This document shows positions 46,190 to 57,569 of a stretch of 64,000 nt of DNA, one piece after another (position 1 is the first letter of the stretch; each line of letters starts with the position of its first letter). The notes below the pieces were generated by a model. It was not told the origin of the DNA. It saw only the letters and a program-made list of their open reading frames with translations, and searched no databases. Source of the stretch: Stomorhina lunata. Lineage: Eukaryota; Arthropoda; Insecta; Diptera; Rhiniidae. The stretch spans positions 50,856,174 through 50,920,173 of the forward strand of contig OW121740.1 of the NCBI GenBank assembly GCA_933228675.1. The letters run 5' to 3'. The position numbers were made by a program, and so were the translations under genes.

Positions 46190-46535
46190 GGCAATTATCG
46201 CAAGTTCCCTAAAGTTTATCATAACAGACGTCTTTTATATCATCATCTTTATCCTTTGTTTGAGCGTGAGAACAAATCAGGCTCAGATGGACGATCTTTG
46301 TTTTTACTCGTAGTCTTTTCTTAACTGGGGTGAACCTAGAGGTCTGAATCTTACTTATTAGCTTTTTCAGAGTAAATATTTTTTCCACATGTTCGCTCGC
46401 TACTTTAACGTGCATTAAAGTAGTTCCCCAGGTTGGAACGAAGAATAGAACAAGATAAAACTGGGCTTACTAAGTTAAGACCAATTAAAACCGTAATCCA
46501 ATATCTCCTATATACATCACGCACACAAAATAGCA
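46190..46535 (-). pseudogene. RTE-like LINE 5' end and endonuclease scrap
   Basis: Minus strand: 5' leader (ATATCTCCTATATACATC region) followed by SRFTPVKKRLRVKTKIVHLS, LICSHAQTKDKDDDIKD. The same piece occurs in the longer copy at 48620-50830. Truncated. Confidence 0.6.
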
Positions 46536-46559
46536 ATATGAAAAAATAGTCGTTTTTTT

Positions 46560-46835
46560 GAGAGAATCCCAAATTGTTCTGATCTGGTTCAATTCCTCTC
46601 CTTCCAAAAAATAAGAAATATTCTTACCAAATTTTTGCAAGTTCCTTTCGTTGAAGCTCTATCGTGTTTTCAACAGACACACGAACAAACAGACAGGCAA
46701 TCATCGCTCAATCGTCTTAGAATTTCATAGAGATCCAAGATATATATCCTCTTTGACTTTTCAGTCAATATTTTGGGAAGTCCAAACGGATTGACAATCT
46801 GAACCCCCATTATTTCTGTATTGGGTATAAAAGGT
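46560..46835 (-). mobile_element. Fragment of hairpin-ended repeat, second subfamily
   Basis: Reverse complement of the left part of the 32168-34004 element: CAATCGTCTTAGAATTTCAT, ATATATATCCTC, GGATTGACAATCTGAACCC and a terminal GGGTATAAAAGG. Confidence 0.6.
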
Positions 46836-48360
46836 AAAAAATTTTGTCATTAACTCATATTTAAAAATAGTCGTATCTACTTAATATCTCCTCCAGCCGA
46901 TTTCTCAATATAGCTATATTTTACTAACGCCTTTTGGCTGGTTACATTTAAGTGAATCGAACTGTATGCAAGCAACTTAAGTTTTAAACGACAAGTTCTA
47001 TAATTAAGGAAATATAGATTTAAAACTTAATATTTGAAGGATAAATTTTGTTAAGGTTTAAGCTAAAAACTAACTTCATTTTGAGGTTAGTTTTGAAAAA
47101 TTCATTAAAGCGCGGTACATTTACTACACTAAACAAAACAAAAACTATATAAGAAAATTAAAATTAAATATTAAAAATTATTATAAATGAAAAAAAAAAA
47201 TAAATATTAACAAATCTATTAACATTTAAATAAAAAAAATATGGAAATAATTAGGTTGGATAATTGGAATATTTATAACAAACAAATCAAGCCTTTTAAA
47301 ACTGTTTTTTTAATAAAATATTTTTATTTATATAACAATTTTTTTAAGACCCTTTAAACCAAAAAATGAACTAATAATATTTACCAAAAAAAAAAAACTG
47401 AACAAAAAATAATTTTTTCCCCAAAAAAAAAATAAGGCTGATTTAGTTCATTTTTTAAGATTTATTGTTAAAAAGTAATAATAATTATTACTTTTATAAA
47501 AAAAAAAAAATATTAATTTATCATATCAATATTTAAACTTAAAATTAAACAAAAAAGACATTCTTTAGCAGGGTTGCATTTTATGTTTCAAGATTTTTCA
47601 GTTGGTAGTGCTGACATTTGTCAAGTGATGTTTCTATAGTAAAGTTTGTAATTTTTGAAAATTTGCCTAAATATTCAAAATGTTTTGATGTCATGCTATT
47701 TCTATTGATTAAGAGTAACTTCACAAACAATCTCCAGGTGTCCGAAAAAATTGACCTCGCAAATCTAGACTTTGCGACGCATGACTCTCTACGTTTAAAG
47801 TGCTCAAAAATTCGCTTGTCTAAGTCGATGTGTGCTAGCTCACATTGCAAAGCGATTGTTGAGATGAAGATCACGTGTGATCTGATAGTGGTTTTTCTTA
47901 TTTCACTAAAGACTTCTGTGTTTTAAAGTCTATTTTGGAGATTCACGATCGAGTGCAGTTAAGGCGAAAGTGCTTTTTAGTAAAACTTAGGTATCCAACT
48001 CTATTAATGCTCTGGAGCACCATCACAATGTTACGCTTTTCTATCGTTTCTACTTTGGAATGTAAGCTAACAAAGACGGAGAACACGTTCAAAAAACTGT
48101 TAAGGCCTATACTTACGTGAGTAACATACTACACCTAAAATTCGATCTTTAAAGTTCGTATGGGAAAAAAAACTCGCCAGTTGCAATGTAGGAAATTTTA
48201 AGCCAAATGTCCACAAACACTAATCCGTCTATCCTCCACCCCATAACCTATTTAACTGCTTCCAATGCAAAACATTGCATGCATAGGGCTTATCTTCAGA
48301 GTCGTATCTTTAAATTTGAAAATATCCCTATATTATTTAAGCTTTTTCTTCAAAAATTGA
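46836..48360. other. AT-rich spacer, no gene recognised
   Basis: Long A and T runs to about 47560, then ordinary AT-rich sequence. Overlapping frames at 47581-47926 on both strands have no recognisable domain. Confidence 0.4.
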
Positions 48361-48365
48361 ATGAG

Positions 48366-48455
48366 GGTGCTGTGACTTAGTTGGTTAAAAAGTTTAATAC
48401 TCAGCATAACATATAATATTCAGCCTGGGTTCGAGCCCAGCTCACGGCAGCATTA
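48366..48455 (+). other. tRNA-like sequence (tRNA-derived SINE head or tRNA pseudogene)
   Basis: GTGCTGTGACTTAGTTGG resembles an acceptor strand plus box A, and GGGTTCGAGCCC is a perfect T-arm/box B. The 3' side ACGGCAG can pair with six of seven bases of GTGCTGT. The segment between the arms is too long and AT-rich for a normal anticodon arm plus variable loop, so a working tRNA is unlikely. Confidence 0.5.
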
Positions 48456-48619
48456 CTTTTTGTAGTTATTAATTCCTATTAAAATTATTAATTACCACAG
48501 CATCCTTCATCGGTGACAAGCCTACAGCAGTAACACGCCGTCGATGTACAATTAACTGTACAACAAAAAGCTTAAAAATTCTTCTAAATAACAACAAAAT
48601 GGCGCAACTTCTTACTTAT

Positions 48620-50830
48620 TCAAATGCCCTATAGTTACAACCCGTTTGGGTCAAATGCCGAGCATATTTTAGAATTCCAAGCGTCCAAAACTTCTTTCCA
48701 TCGAAGTTTTGGACGCCCTCTTTTACGAGTTCCCTCAGGATCATTATCGAACACTTTTCTTGCCGGATTATTTTCATCCATTCGCACAACATGTCCTAGC
48801 CAACGCAGCCGCTTCCGTATCGACCTGTCAAAAGCTGCTTTGTAGTCAACAAAGAGATGATAAATATCTATTTGTTTATCTTGGGTCTTCTTCAGGATTT
48901 GACATAGAGGTCTGATCTAAAGCCACATTGGTACATCCCAATTATTTAGTTAACTTTGTGCTTTAGCCTTTTCACACAGTATGGTCGATGGAGTCTTATA
49001 TGCAATTGAGAGGAGGCTTAACCTCTATAATTTGCACATACAGTTTTATCTCTCTTTTTTGTGCACTGGACAAAGGGCACTGACATTCCAATCGTCCGGC
49101 ATGCGTTCTTCTGACCATATGTTTTCTATCAGCTCATCACCTCCAGCCTTAAAAAGCTCTACTGGCAAACCATCGGCACCAGCAGTTTTATTGGTTTTTA
49201 ACCGCGCTATTGCAGTTCTAACCTCATTCTGGTTGGGTGGATGACATATAACGCCGCTATCGTTGATTTGTTCAGACGTGTCATCTTTGTCGCTTTGTCA
49301 TTTGCAACCAACGACTTGCAAAAGTGCTGCTCCACAGTATAAATACGCCTTCTGTTTCTGTAACCAGATTTCCTTGGTCGTCCTTACAGGAGAAGATAGA
49401 GTTGCCATAACCGACGGTGGTGCTTAATTTTTTTGTAAAATTTATGTACTTCATTTTGTGTCTTATACAACTCAATTTCTGCGAAATAGTCGTTTTTCTT
49501 CCCTCTTTTTCTCTCGATATCTTTCAAAAGATCCACGACCAGCTGTTGACTGCAGAGTTGCCCTGTAGGCCGCATTTTTCTCAGCATTGGCGTTGCGGCA
49601 CTCCTTGTCCTACTAAGAGTGTTTAGAATGAGGTATTTGGTACCCTATTACCGATTTTGCAGCAGACTTCATGGAGTAGGCAATATGTTGCCATATACTC
49701 TCTTTGCAATTTAGTTGCCCATTTGGTGTAATCACTGGCAATTTGCTGAGATTTAAGTTTTTTTGCGTTATACTTCCTTTGCGCTTCTGCCTGTATGCTC
49801 CTCGACACAATTAGACGAGTTCCCACCTTAAATACAACAAGGTAATGATCGGACTCCATGTTGGCTCCTCGCATGGAACGGACATCCAACACACTTGATG
49901 AGTGTCTTCTATCAACTAAAATAGGGTCTACTTGATTTTTTGTTAGTCGATCAGGAGACACCCATGTAGCTTTGTGGATTGCGAGCCGCCGCAAAATAGA
50001 TTAATCTCATACCATTGTCAGTTGTTACGCTGTGCAGACTAAATTTACCAAAAGTGGTCTCAAAACAACTTTCATGCCCTAACTTTGCGATAAAATCACC
50101 CAGTATTATTTTAACCTCGTGATTAGGGCAGCTATTGTAAACTACCCCAAGTTGTTCATAAAAGGATTCCTTTATATCATCATCTTTCTTTCTCCTCTGT
50201 TGGAGCGTGAGCACAAATCAAACTTAGATGGAAGTACTTAGCTTTGACGCAAAATGTCGCTAGAATTTCGTTTACTGGGGTGAACCAGGAAACAAGAACC
50301 GCATTCTTTTGTTAACCATAAAACCACAACCCAATTCGTGCCTACTCTCATAACAGCTGTAATAAACCTTATCTTATTTCCTGGACAGCAGTCACATCAC
50401 ATTTATATTCATCGAGAACATCCATTAACTGAACCAGAGCACCTTCTCTGTAGAGGTTTTGGATGTTCCTAGTGCTGACCCTTAAATCATGGTTTTTGTT
50501 TCGTTTGTTACAGTTGTTAACATTTGGGGGGCCGTTTTAATTCCTATATTTGTTTTTTCATAGTAAGTTTTTCTCAGGAGTGGGTTACTAGCCCGACGTC
50601 CTTGACCCACGTTTTTATCGTTCTTATGGAAGAACGCGCGGCACTTGTTGGCTGTTAATGTAGCTAACCAGATGAGATAAGTGTCCACAGTTGAGATGAA
50701 TTATAGACCAAGATTCTTTTTCTGTTATCCTTGACTCCCAGTTGATCATAGAGCCTCAATAGACCAAGATTACCTTGGGTTTACCAAGTTAAACCAATCA
50801 GAACCGTTGCTTGGTATCCAACATCCCCTA
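48620..50830 (-). pseudogene. RTE-like LINE with internal deletions
   Basis: Minus strand, 5' to 3': leader (CATCCCCTACAT...GAGTGGGTTACTAGCC); endonuclease pieces IKESFYEQLGVVYNSCPNHE, VKIILGDFIAKLGHESCFE, KFSLHSVTTDNGMRLIYFAA, IHKATWVSPDRLTKNQVDPI and RRHSSSVLDVRSMRGANMES followed by DHYLVV; a linker; reverse transcriptase pieces; then a jump from the VDYKAAFDR region directly to RLRWLGHVVRMDENNPARKV at the C-terminus. Most of the polymerase core is missing and frames are broken. Dead copy. Confidence 0.8.
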
Positions 50831-51799
50831 CATCACTGCTTAGAAAATAGACATATCATGCAATTATAGTGTTAAATAATATAAAGCTGATAAAAAGTAT
50901 CTAATATGACATAAAATATTCAGCACGAAGTATAGCCCCGATTATTTGGACACTGGTATCGACCTAAATTTGAAAATGTCCAATGTTAAAAGACCCGATA
51001 TTTCAAGTTACTTTAAATATCAGAAGAAGCGTTCGTACAAAATTCTTGACAAAAGTGCAAAACTTTACTTTAGATATATCAGTTGACCGATGACAGCTCT
51101 AGTATAAAACATTCTAGAAACATAAAATGCAAGCCTCGTATTAATATTTATTATATATAATAATAATAAAAAGCATTTAAATTGAAGTCGTCTGGAAATC
51201 TTAAAAACCAACTTCAAATTAAATTATGATTATTACCAAGAAAATATTAAAAATATTTATTACAAAAGGATTTAAGTAGTATATAAATAACTTACCAACG
51301 ATTTATATATTAACCTTTTTGCGGATAAAAAAAGTTGTCTATGTCTATATACATAAAATACAAAAACAATATTAAATAATATGAGTAAATATGTACTATG
51401 TATATATGTATTAACATTAAATTAAAATATTTAACATAAATAATTATTAATAATATTAAATAATCCTTAAAAAAAACTCACTTCAGAATCTAATATAATT
51501 TACTTGGTATAAGTCTAAGTCATCAGATTTAACCGGAAATAATTTTGCAGTTTTCCAATGGATAACACGGTTTTATGATACTTTTACACTATGATCTATT
51601 AGATTTTCAGTTAGGATAGTTAGACCTTAAGGGTGGTCACAACCTAACCTATTTTCGGTCCATTTAAAAAAGTCTTTGAAATATAAAGTCTATAAAAAAA
51701 GTAAAAATTATGATTTATTATTTTTGGTTATAAAAGTTATTCTTATTTTTTATTATGAATTTGTGTATCTATTCTCTTTAAAGTCCCAAAAACTGAAAA
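50831..51799. other. AT-rich spacer
   Basis: No gene or element recognised. Confidence 0.4.
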
Positions 51800-52190
51800 A
51801 CTTTACGACGCCACAAAATTAAGAACTTACAGAAAGCGCACTATAAATATTAGGGAGCCACCAGCCATTTATGGCCATATGTGAAACCATACATTTTAAC
51901 TTCTGTCAAATTTTTAAGAATGAATGAGCAGGGCGATCTGATCTACTTAGGGTTGCCAGACACTACACAACAAAATTAGGAACTTATAAAAAGCGCACTA
52001 TAAATTTTGGAGAGCCGCCAGACAATTTCAAATATGTCCATATGTGAAACCTTACATTTTAACTTCTGTCAAGTTTTTAAGAATGAATGAGCAGGGCGAG
52101 CTTATCTACTTAGGGTTGCCAGACACGACGCAATAAAATTAAGAACTTACAAAAAGCGCACTATAAATTTTGGGAAGCCACAAATCCTGA
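51800..52190. repeat. ~160-bp tandem repeat, about 2.3 copies
   Basis: Copies start near 51823, 51979 and 52143 with AAGAACTTACAGAAAGCGCA-like sequence, and share GAATGAATGAGCAGGGCGA and TTAGGGTTGCCAGACAC. Slightly diverged; non-coding. Confidence 0.85.
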
Positions 52191-52315
52191 AAAAGCTGGA
52201 CATAAAGAATAAAAAGCTTGACAACCCAAAAATTTGCTGGACATTAATAATGAAAAACTTGCTTTAATAATTTACTTCGGTGAATCTTTCAATTTTTGAT
52301 AAACCAAATTGCGAA

Positions 52316-52860
52316 TACCATAATTAACCGCAGCGATATCGAGAAAAAATGAAATCGTCCGAGATGCTGCAGCTAATACATCTTAAACAATTTTCACAGA
52401 AAACACATGCTACTCGCGTTTGTTGCACATTGCGCGATTTGGCTGTTGCCTTTTCAAGTATCGAGAAGGAATCTTATAAAATGGGTGTAGTTGTCAATGA
52501 ATTAAAACAAAACTGCTGGTTTCTACAAAAAGGCAATTCTCAAGAATTGGACCACATGTGATCGTTGAGAATTATAGCTACAAGGTTGTAATAGAATTTG
52601 TTTACCTTGATAGCGCAGTCAACATAAATAGCGACATAAGTTTCGAAATCAAATGCGGAATCATACTTGCCAAAAGATGCTATTTTGGCAGGCAGATAAG
52701 AAATAAAGCTCTCTCTGTAAGAACTTAAACTATGCTCTACAAAACGCTTATAGGTACTACCCGTGTTATTATATGGTGTTGAATCATAGACACTTGCACA
52801 GGCAGAGGAAGCTATTCTTGGAGTTTTTTGAGAAAAAGATTCTAATCTAATCTAAGGACC
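52316..52860 (+). pseudogene. RTE-like reverse transcriptase scrap
   Basis: Resembles 54470-54740 on the same strand: GAGATGCTGCAGCTAATACA, ACACATGCTACTCGCGTTTG, TTGCACATTGCGCGA and a TGAGAATTATAG stretch. Translation fragments include FSSIEKESYKMGVVVNELKQ, the segment after the YADD box. The catalytic box itself is deleted. Confidence 0.65.
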
Positions 52861-53009
52861 TTTCAGCTGGACAAATTTAATTTTAGCTTGACACTGGACA
52901 AGCACTAAAAAAGCTGGGCAATCCAGACGAATCCAGCCTGACTAGATCTACTGCAAAGATCAACAGATGGAATTTTGGAAAGGGTACTACAAAATATAAC
53001 TGTCACCTA

Positions 53010-53720
53010 ATCCAGCTGAATTTTGTAAAATATGTGATTGCGATCAAAGTAATAACGGTTATATCACCTCCAACATCTGACGAAATAACTGCTGAAATTA
53101 AAGCCTAAAGTCTGGAAAGTCTGCTAGTAGTGACGGAATACCATCTGAATTATTAAAAGCCAACATAATTCTATCCACAAAGCTTTTCAGACCTCTGACA
53201 ATAAAATACTGGTCTCACGAAAGACTGCCAAATGTCCTCAGAGAAGGTCTAATTATAAAAAATCCTAAAAAAGGGAATTTGCATGACTGTTCAAACTGGA
53301 GGAGTACCACTCTTCTAAAAATGGTCAATAAATTTATGGCCCATATTCTGCACAGTAGCATAGCGTCCATTGTCAAACCACATCAATAGCCTAAGGGTTA
53401 TTGTGAAACAATCGGTTGAATCGCGATCTCCCCTTTACCTATTGTTTATTGATTTTAAATGTGCATTTAACACATTAGAGCACAGCGCCATTTGGGAAGC
53501 TTTAAGATTCAAGGGAGTTCCCGAGAAGATAATATAACTCATCAAAGAGCTTTACAACAGAGAAAATCCATTAGTGTGAAGGTAGAAGTCCGTCAAAGAT
53601 GTGTATTGTCCCCACTGCTATTTAATATAGTTCCCGATGTTGTGTCAAGTAACTTGATATATGGGCAATATGATATCTTGTGGGGTCTTCACGATAAACT
53701 AGACGACATCGATTACGCAG
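53010..53720 (+). pseudogene. LINE reverse transcriptase fragment, second lineage
   Basis: Plus-strand frames: KKGNLHDCSNWRSTTLLKMV, PLYLLFIDFKCAFNTLEHSA, IWEALRFKGVPEKII, IKELYNRENP, then KVEVRQRCVLSPLLFNIVPD. These are successive reverse transcriptase motifs up to the one before the catalytic box. The insertion at about 53720 of a different LINE piece cuts it off. Stops and shifts are present. Confidence 0.7.
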
Positions 53721-54790
53721 AAAAAGTATGTATGTCTGTTCTCTAACCGATTCTCTCTGCAAGGACGACGAAGGAAACCTGGTGACAGATACAAAAAGAG
53801 TACTAAAACTATGCAAAAAGCACTTTTGTAAATTGTTGGTATCAAATGAAAACGATCAAAATGACACTCCTAAACAAATCAATGATGATGGCGTTATATG
53901 TCCAACACCCAACCAAAATGAGATAAGAATTGCTATAACTCGACTGAAAAATAACAAGCTGTGGGTGCCGATGGTTTGCCAGCAGAGCTTTTTAAGGAAG
54001 GAGGTGATGAGTTGTTAAGGCGTATGTCCCAGCTTATAAAAACCAGATGGTAAGAAGAAAGTATGCCAGACGATAAGAGTCTTTGTCTAGTGCACAAAAA
54101 AGGAGATTAAACCGTGTGCCAATTATAGAGGAATATGCCTTCTTTGAATTGCATATAAGATTCTATCGCTCATACTGGCTGAAAGGAAAAAGACCAAAGA
54201 TAACGAAATAATTGGAACATACCGATATGGCTTTAGACCAGTTAAATGTACCACTGACCAGATCTTCACGCTACGTCAAATTCTGGAGATGACCCAAGAG
54301 AAACAAATATACTCTTATCACCGCTTCGTTGGCTAAAAAGCTACTTTTGACAGCCCGATACGAACGATGATATTTAAAGCAATGTCTGAGTTTGGCATCC
54401 CTACTTACACAACCACATCAGTTAAAATAGGATTCAGGCGAGGCGATAGCTTATCATGCGTTCTGCGTGATGCTGCAGTTAATACATCTGGAACAATTTT
54501 CAACAGAAAACTCATGCTATTCGCGTTTGTCGATGACATTGTTGGGACGATGATCATGAGATGCACATTGCGCGAAGGAATTAAAAAAAAATGGATCAAG
54601 TTGTCAACGAATCAAAAACAAAACTGATAATTTTTAAAAGCAGTAGGTCCACAAGAATTGGACCATATGTGATCGTTGAGAACTGTTATTTGCTATTCTT
54701 GGAGTTTTTGAAAAAAAGATTCTATGAAAAATCTTTGGATCCGTCTGCTTCAACAATGAATAACGACATCAAATGAACCACGAACTGTAT
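53720..54790 (+). pseudogene. RTE-like LINE reverse transcriptase, decayed
   Basis: Plus-strand frames: DDEGNLVTDTKRVLKLCKKH, CPTPNQNEIRIAITRLKNNK, a YRGICLL-like block, FRPVKCTTDQIFTLRQILEM, MIFKAMSEFGIPTYTTTSVK, GFRRGDSLSC, and AFVDDIVG in place of the YADD-type box. Joined to the preceding fragment without a spacer. Not functional. Confidence 0.75.
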
Positions 54791-55011
54791 AAGCTATACG
54801 CTGACATAGACATAGTTAAACTCATTAAACAGCAAAGTTATAACAGGCTATAACATGGTATTGTAAAATACACTCAGCCTTTGACCTTACCAGTTTGTAA
54901 ATATAGGAAAATGAAGTTAGTAAGGTACGATTTTTCCCTTCAGTTTTGACCAAGTCTATGGGACTTTTTGAAACTTTAAAACCCTTTAATAGCCTTTAAT
55001 GGAATCACTAG

Positions 55012-55802
55012 GTTAAGCAGGAGGCTGACCATAAAGTCCGCGTCACTTGGGTCCATGACGTAATTCCTACAAGGGAGAAAGAAAAGTAAAATTTCTAGTC
55101 TACCGCATATAAGAGGCTCAGTTAGAGCCAGCCGGATGCACCAATAAAAGAGCCTATTTTACGAATGTTGATGTTCGAGATCTCTAATAGATCGTGCAAA
55201 AATGGGAATCCCAGATGGAGGGTCCTAATATCAGCAAGGGCTGGGCAGTGACAGAGGAGATGAGTGACGGTTTCTTCCACCTCCACGTTGTGACAACTTC
55301 TGCAGTAGTCGTTAAATTGAAAATCAAGTCTTCTAGCATGTAAACTTATTAAAAAGTGTCTTTTGAGTACTGAGATAAGGGTGCGAAGTCTATGGCGCGG
55401 AAAGGTGACCAAGATTGCAGAACTTTTACTGTTGTATGTTGGCCATGTAAGTCTAGAGATCGAACAGGTCGTTTCTGTGGACCAGTTGGTCCGTGCAGAC
55501 TTACAGAGAAACTGCTTAATAAGCAGTTTGCATGCTGATAGCGGCATACCTATGAATTGTTCAATGTTCTTTTTGCCAGATTGCTAGATGTTCCTTTTGC
55601 TAGATTGTCCGCAATGTTATTGCCTGGTCCATTACTGTGACTGCGTGTCGCGGAAAGTTAAATGTTGGAATGTCCCGCCATCTCATTTAGGGATGCCCGA
55701 AATTCACGGATAAGAACGGATGTCGTGTAGACCGATGATAAAGAATGAATGACAGCAAGACTATCCGTACAGAAATGAATATCGTTAAAGTATATTCGGT
55801 GG
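55012..55802 (-). pseudogene. LOA-like LINE, 3' part
   Basis: Minus strand: HRIYFNDIHFCTDSLAVIHS (RNase H), SVYTTSVLIREFRASLNEMA, LPLSACKLLIKQFL-like MPLSACKLLIKQF, FPRHRLRTLISVLKRH, FNDYCRSCHNVEVEETVTHL, and the 3' end GGACCCAAGTGACGCGGAC. Clearly diverged from the complete copy. Continues at 56862 after an insertion. Confidence 0.85.
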
Positions 55803-56187
55803 AATATTTCGAGTCGAGAGATAAGCGGACTACAAGCATTTATCAATCGATCGATGCCTCAAACGCATTCTAAGAATTTTCTGGCCCGTTACAATTTCAA
55901 ATCAAGATTTATGGTTGAGCACCAATCAAGAACCATTACAAACCACTATTCGTACTCAGAAATATGGTTGGCTAGGGCATACACTTAGAAAGGCAGCTCA
56001 GATATAAATCGTCAAGCCATCAAGTATAATCCTCAAGGTTCCAGGAGGTCCGGTAGCGGAAGCGGCAAACTGAGAACGAGTTACGAGAGTTTGGAGTATC
56101 ATGGAATGAGATGAAAGTCTTGACTACCAATAAACACACATGGAAAACATTTGTTGAGGTCCTAGGTTCCACAAGGAATTAAAGTTA

Positions 56188-56840
56188 GAAACACAATTGG
56201 GACGAATGACTAATTTCGTCCAGCACGACAAATTCGGCCTTAAAAATTTGTCTTGTAAATTCGTCCATTGAACACATTTGGGACGAATAAACGTTGTTGA
56301 CGCCATTTTTGTTGATTTTTTACTTGCACAAACTACTTACGCTTTCGGACATATCGCGCACTCACAACATTTGGAATTTTTTTTTTATTCTTTTATTATT
56401 TCACAAGATTATGTGTGTTCCTTTACTTTAACGAAACAACCCAAAGTTACTCAAAAGAGTTCCCGTACAAAATTTTCAATGCAAATTGTGGTTTTTTTGG
56501 GTAAATTCTGACAACTTTAGACTGTTTTGGGTAGTTTCGTTATAGTACGGGAACAAACATATTATATTTAAATAATTTTATTTGAAATAATTATTTTTTT
56601 ATTTTACAAGAACTCATATAATTTCTTAATAGAAAGAAATAGAAATACAGCCACTCTAAACCAGTTTAGTCGTCGTTCGTCTGCGTATGAAATAGAATTA
56701 AACCTATCGCACTGTTCGATACGCACGACGAATTTCGTCGTACGCATCAATTGTTAGCATACTCATATAAACTCATATGTTCTATTTCTAACGACGAATA
56801 TCTGTTCCGAAAAATTGGCCGTTCGTTCCAATTGTGTTTC
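56188..56840. mobile_element. 653-bp MITE with ~20-bp inverted ends
   Basis: Left end GAAACACAATTGGGACGAA; the reverse complement of the right end (56817-56840) reads GAAACACAATTGGAACGAA. A related subterminal copy (GAACACATTTGGGACGAA) lies near 56271. No ORF of note. Target duplication not identified. Confidence 0.7.
56412..56558. mobile_element. ~145-bp MITE nested in the 653-bp MITE
   Basis: The left end TGTTCCTTTACTTTAACGAA continues ACAACCCAAA. The reverse complement of 56525-56556 reads TGTTCCCGTACTATAACGAA then ACTACCCAAA. A third GTTCCCGTAC lies inside. Strong inverted ends, no coding capacity. Confidence 0.7.
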
Positions 56841-56861
56841 ATACTTAAAGGAATAAATATA

Positions 56862-57560
56862 TATATTCGGTGGTACGTGAGCCACTTGCTCGCCCTATAA
56901 ATAGCTGAGATTTTAGCTTGAAGAATACTGCATTGTTTTGGGAGCTTGAATTTTACTTTTTTTTCCCAAAAAATGGGATGAACCTCCACCCACACCACAT
57001 ACCGATTTGGATCCATCCAAGTAAATTTTTAGGGTACCATCTTTGGAATCGATTTCAGCTCCCGAGATATCCATAGAGAAAGATTGCTCGAAAATGGGTG
57101 AGGGAATGCAGTAGTCAATGTTTTAAGGGAGATTTGCGAGTTTATCCAGAATAGTAGAGTGGCCTAAAGATGAAGTAGACCATTCACCGGTAGTTCTTAA
57201 CCTAATTGCTGAATTAAGAGGGTGAGGGAATGCAGTAGTCAACGTTTCCAGGGAGATTTGTGAGTTTATCCAGAATAGTAGAGTGGCCTAAAGATGAAGT
57301 AGACTATTCACCGGTAGTTCTTAAACTAATTGCTGAATTAAAAGCTACGAATTGGGCCATTATCTCAACCGGGAGTCAGTTGAGCATAGAGTAGAGTGCC
57401 TTTGAAAGTGTAGTCCTTAAAGCACCCGTAATCATTAGGGTAGCAGATCTGAGAACCTCGACAAAAGATCCTCACTGATTAGCCTTATTAAGGACAGGCC
57501 TTAATAACGCTCTAAATGATAAGGCACTAAATGATGATGAAAAATGTTAGCTTCGTCCAG
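56862..57560 (-). pseudogene. LOA-like LINE, 5' side of the split remnant
   Basis: Minus strand: KFKLPKQCSILQAKISAIYR then ASKWLTYHRIY (RNase H N-terminal half), preceded by a MDPN piece equivalent to TDGSKSK and by thumb-region sequence. Together with 55012-55802 it forms one element split by the 55803-56861 insertion. Confidence 0.85.
57098..57365. repeat. 134-bp tandem duplication inside LOA remnant
   Basis: GTGAGGGAATGCAGTAGTCA begins at 57098 and again at 57232, followed by matching sequence through GTTCTTAA-CTAATTGCTGAA. A few differences separate the two copies. It would break any reading frame. Confidence 0.9.
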
Positions 57561-57569
57561 GAATAGGGG

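Larger units (their letters stand above)
55803..56861 (+). mobile_element. 5'-truncated LINE inserted in LOA remnant, with MITE inside
   Basis: Flanked by the 12-bp duplication TATATTCGGTGG (55791-55802 and 56862-56873). The left part encodes YGWLGHTLRKAAQI, then RQAIKYNPQGSRRSGSG and later THGKHLL-like sequence, the C-terminus of an RTE-type LINE on the plus strand. The right part is the 56188-56840 MITE. Confidence 0.75.

Noticed and set aside
48366..48455. A functional tRNA gene
   Set aside because: Middle region is too long and AT-rich for an anticodon arm, and no anticodon can be assigned; called tRNA-like only.
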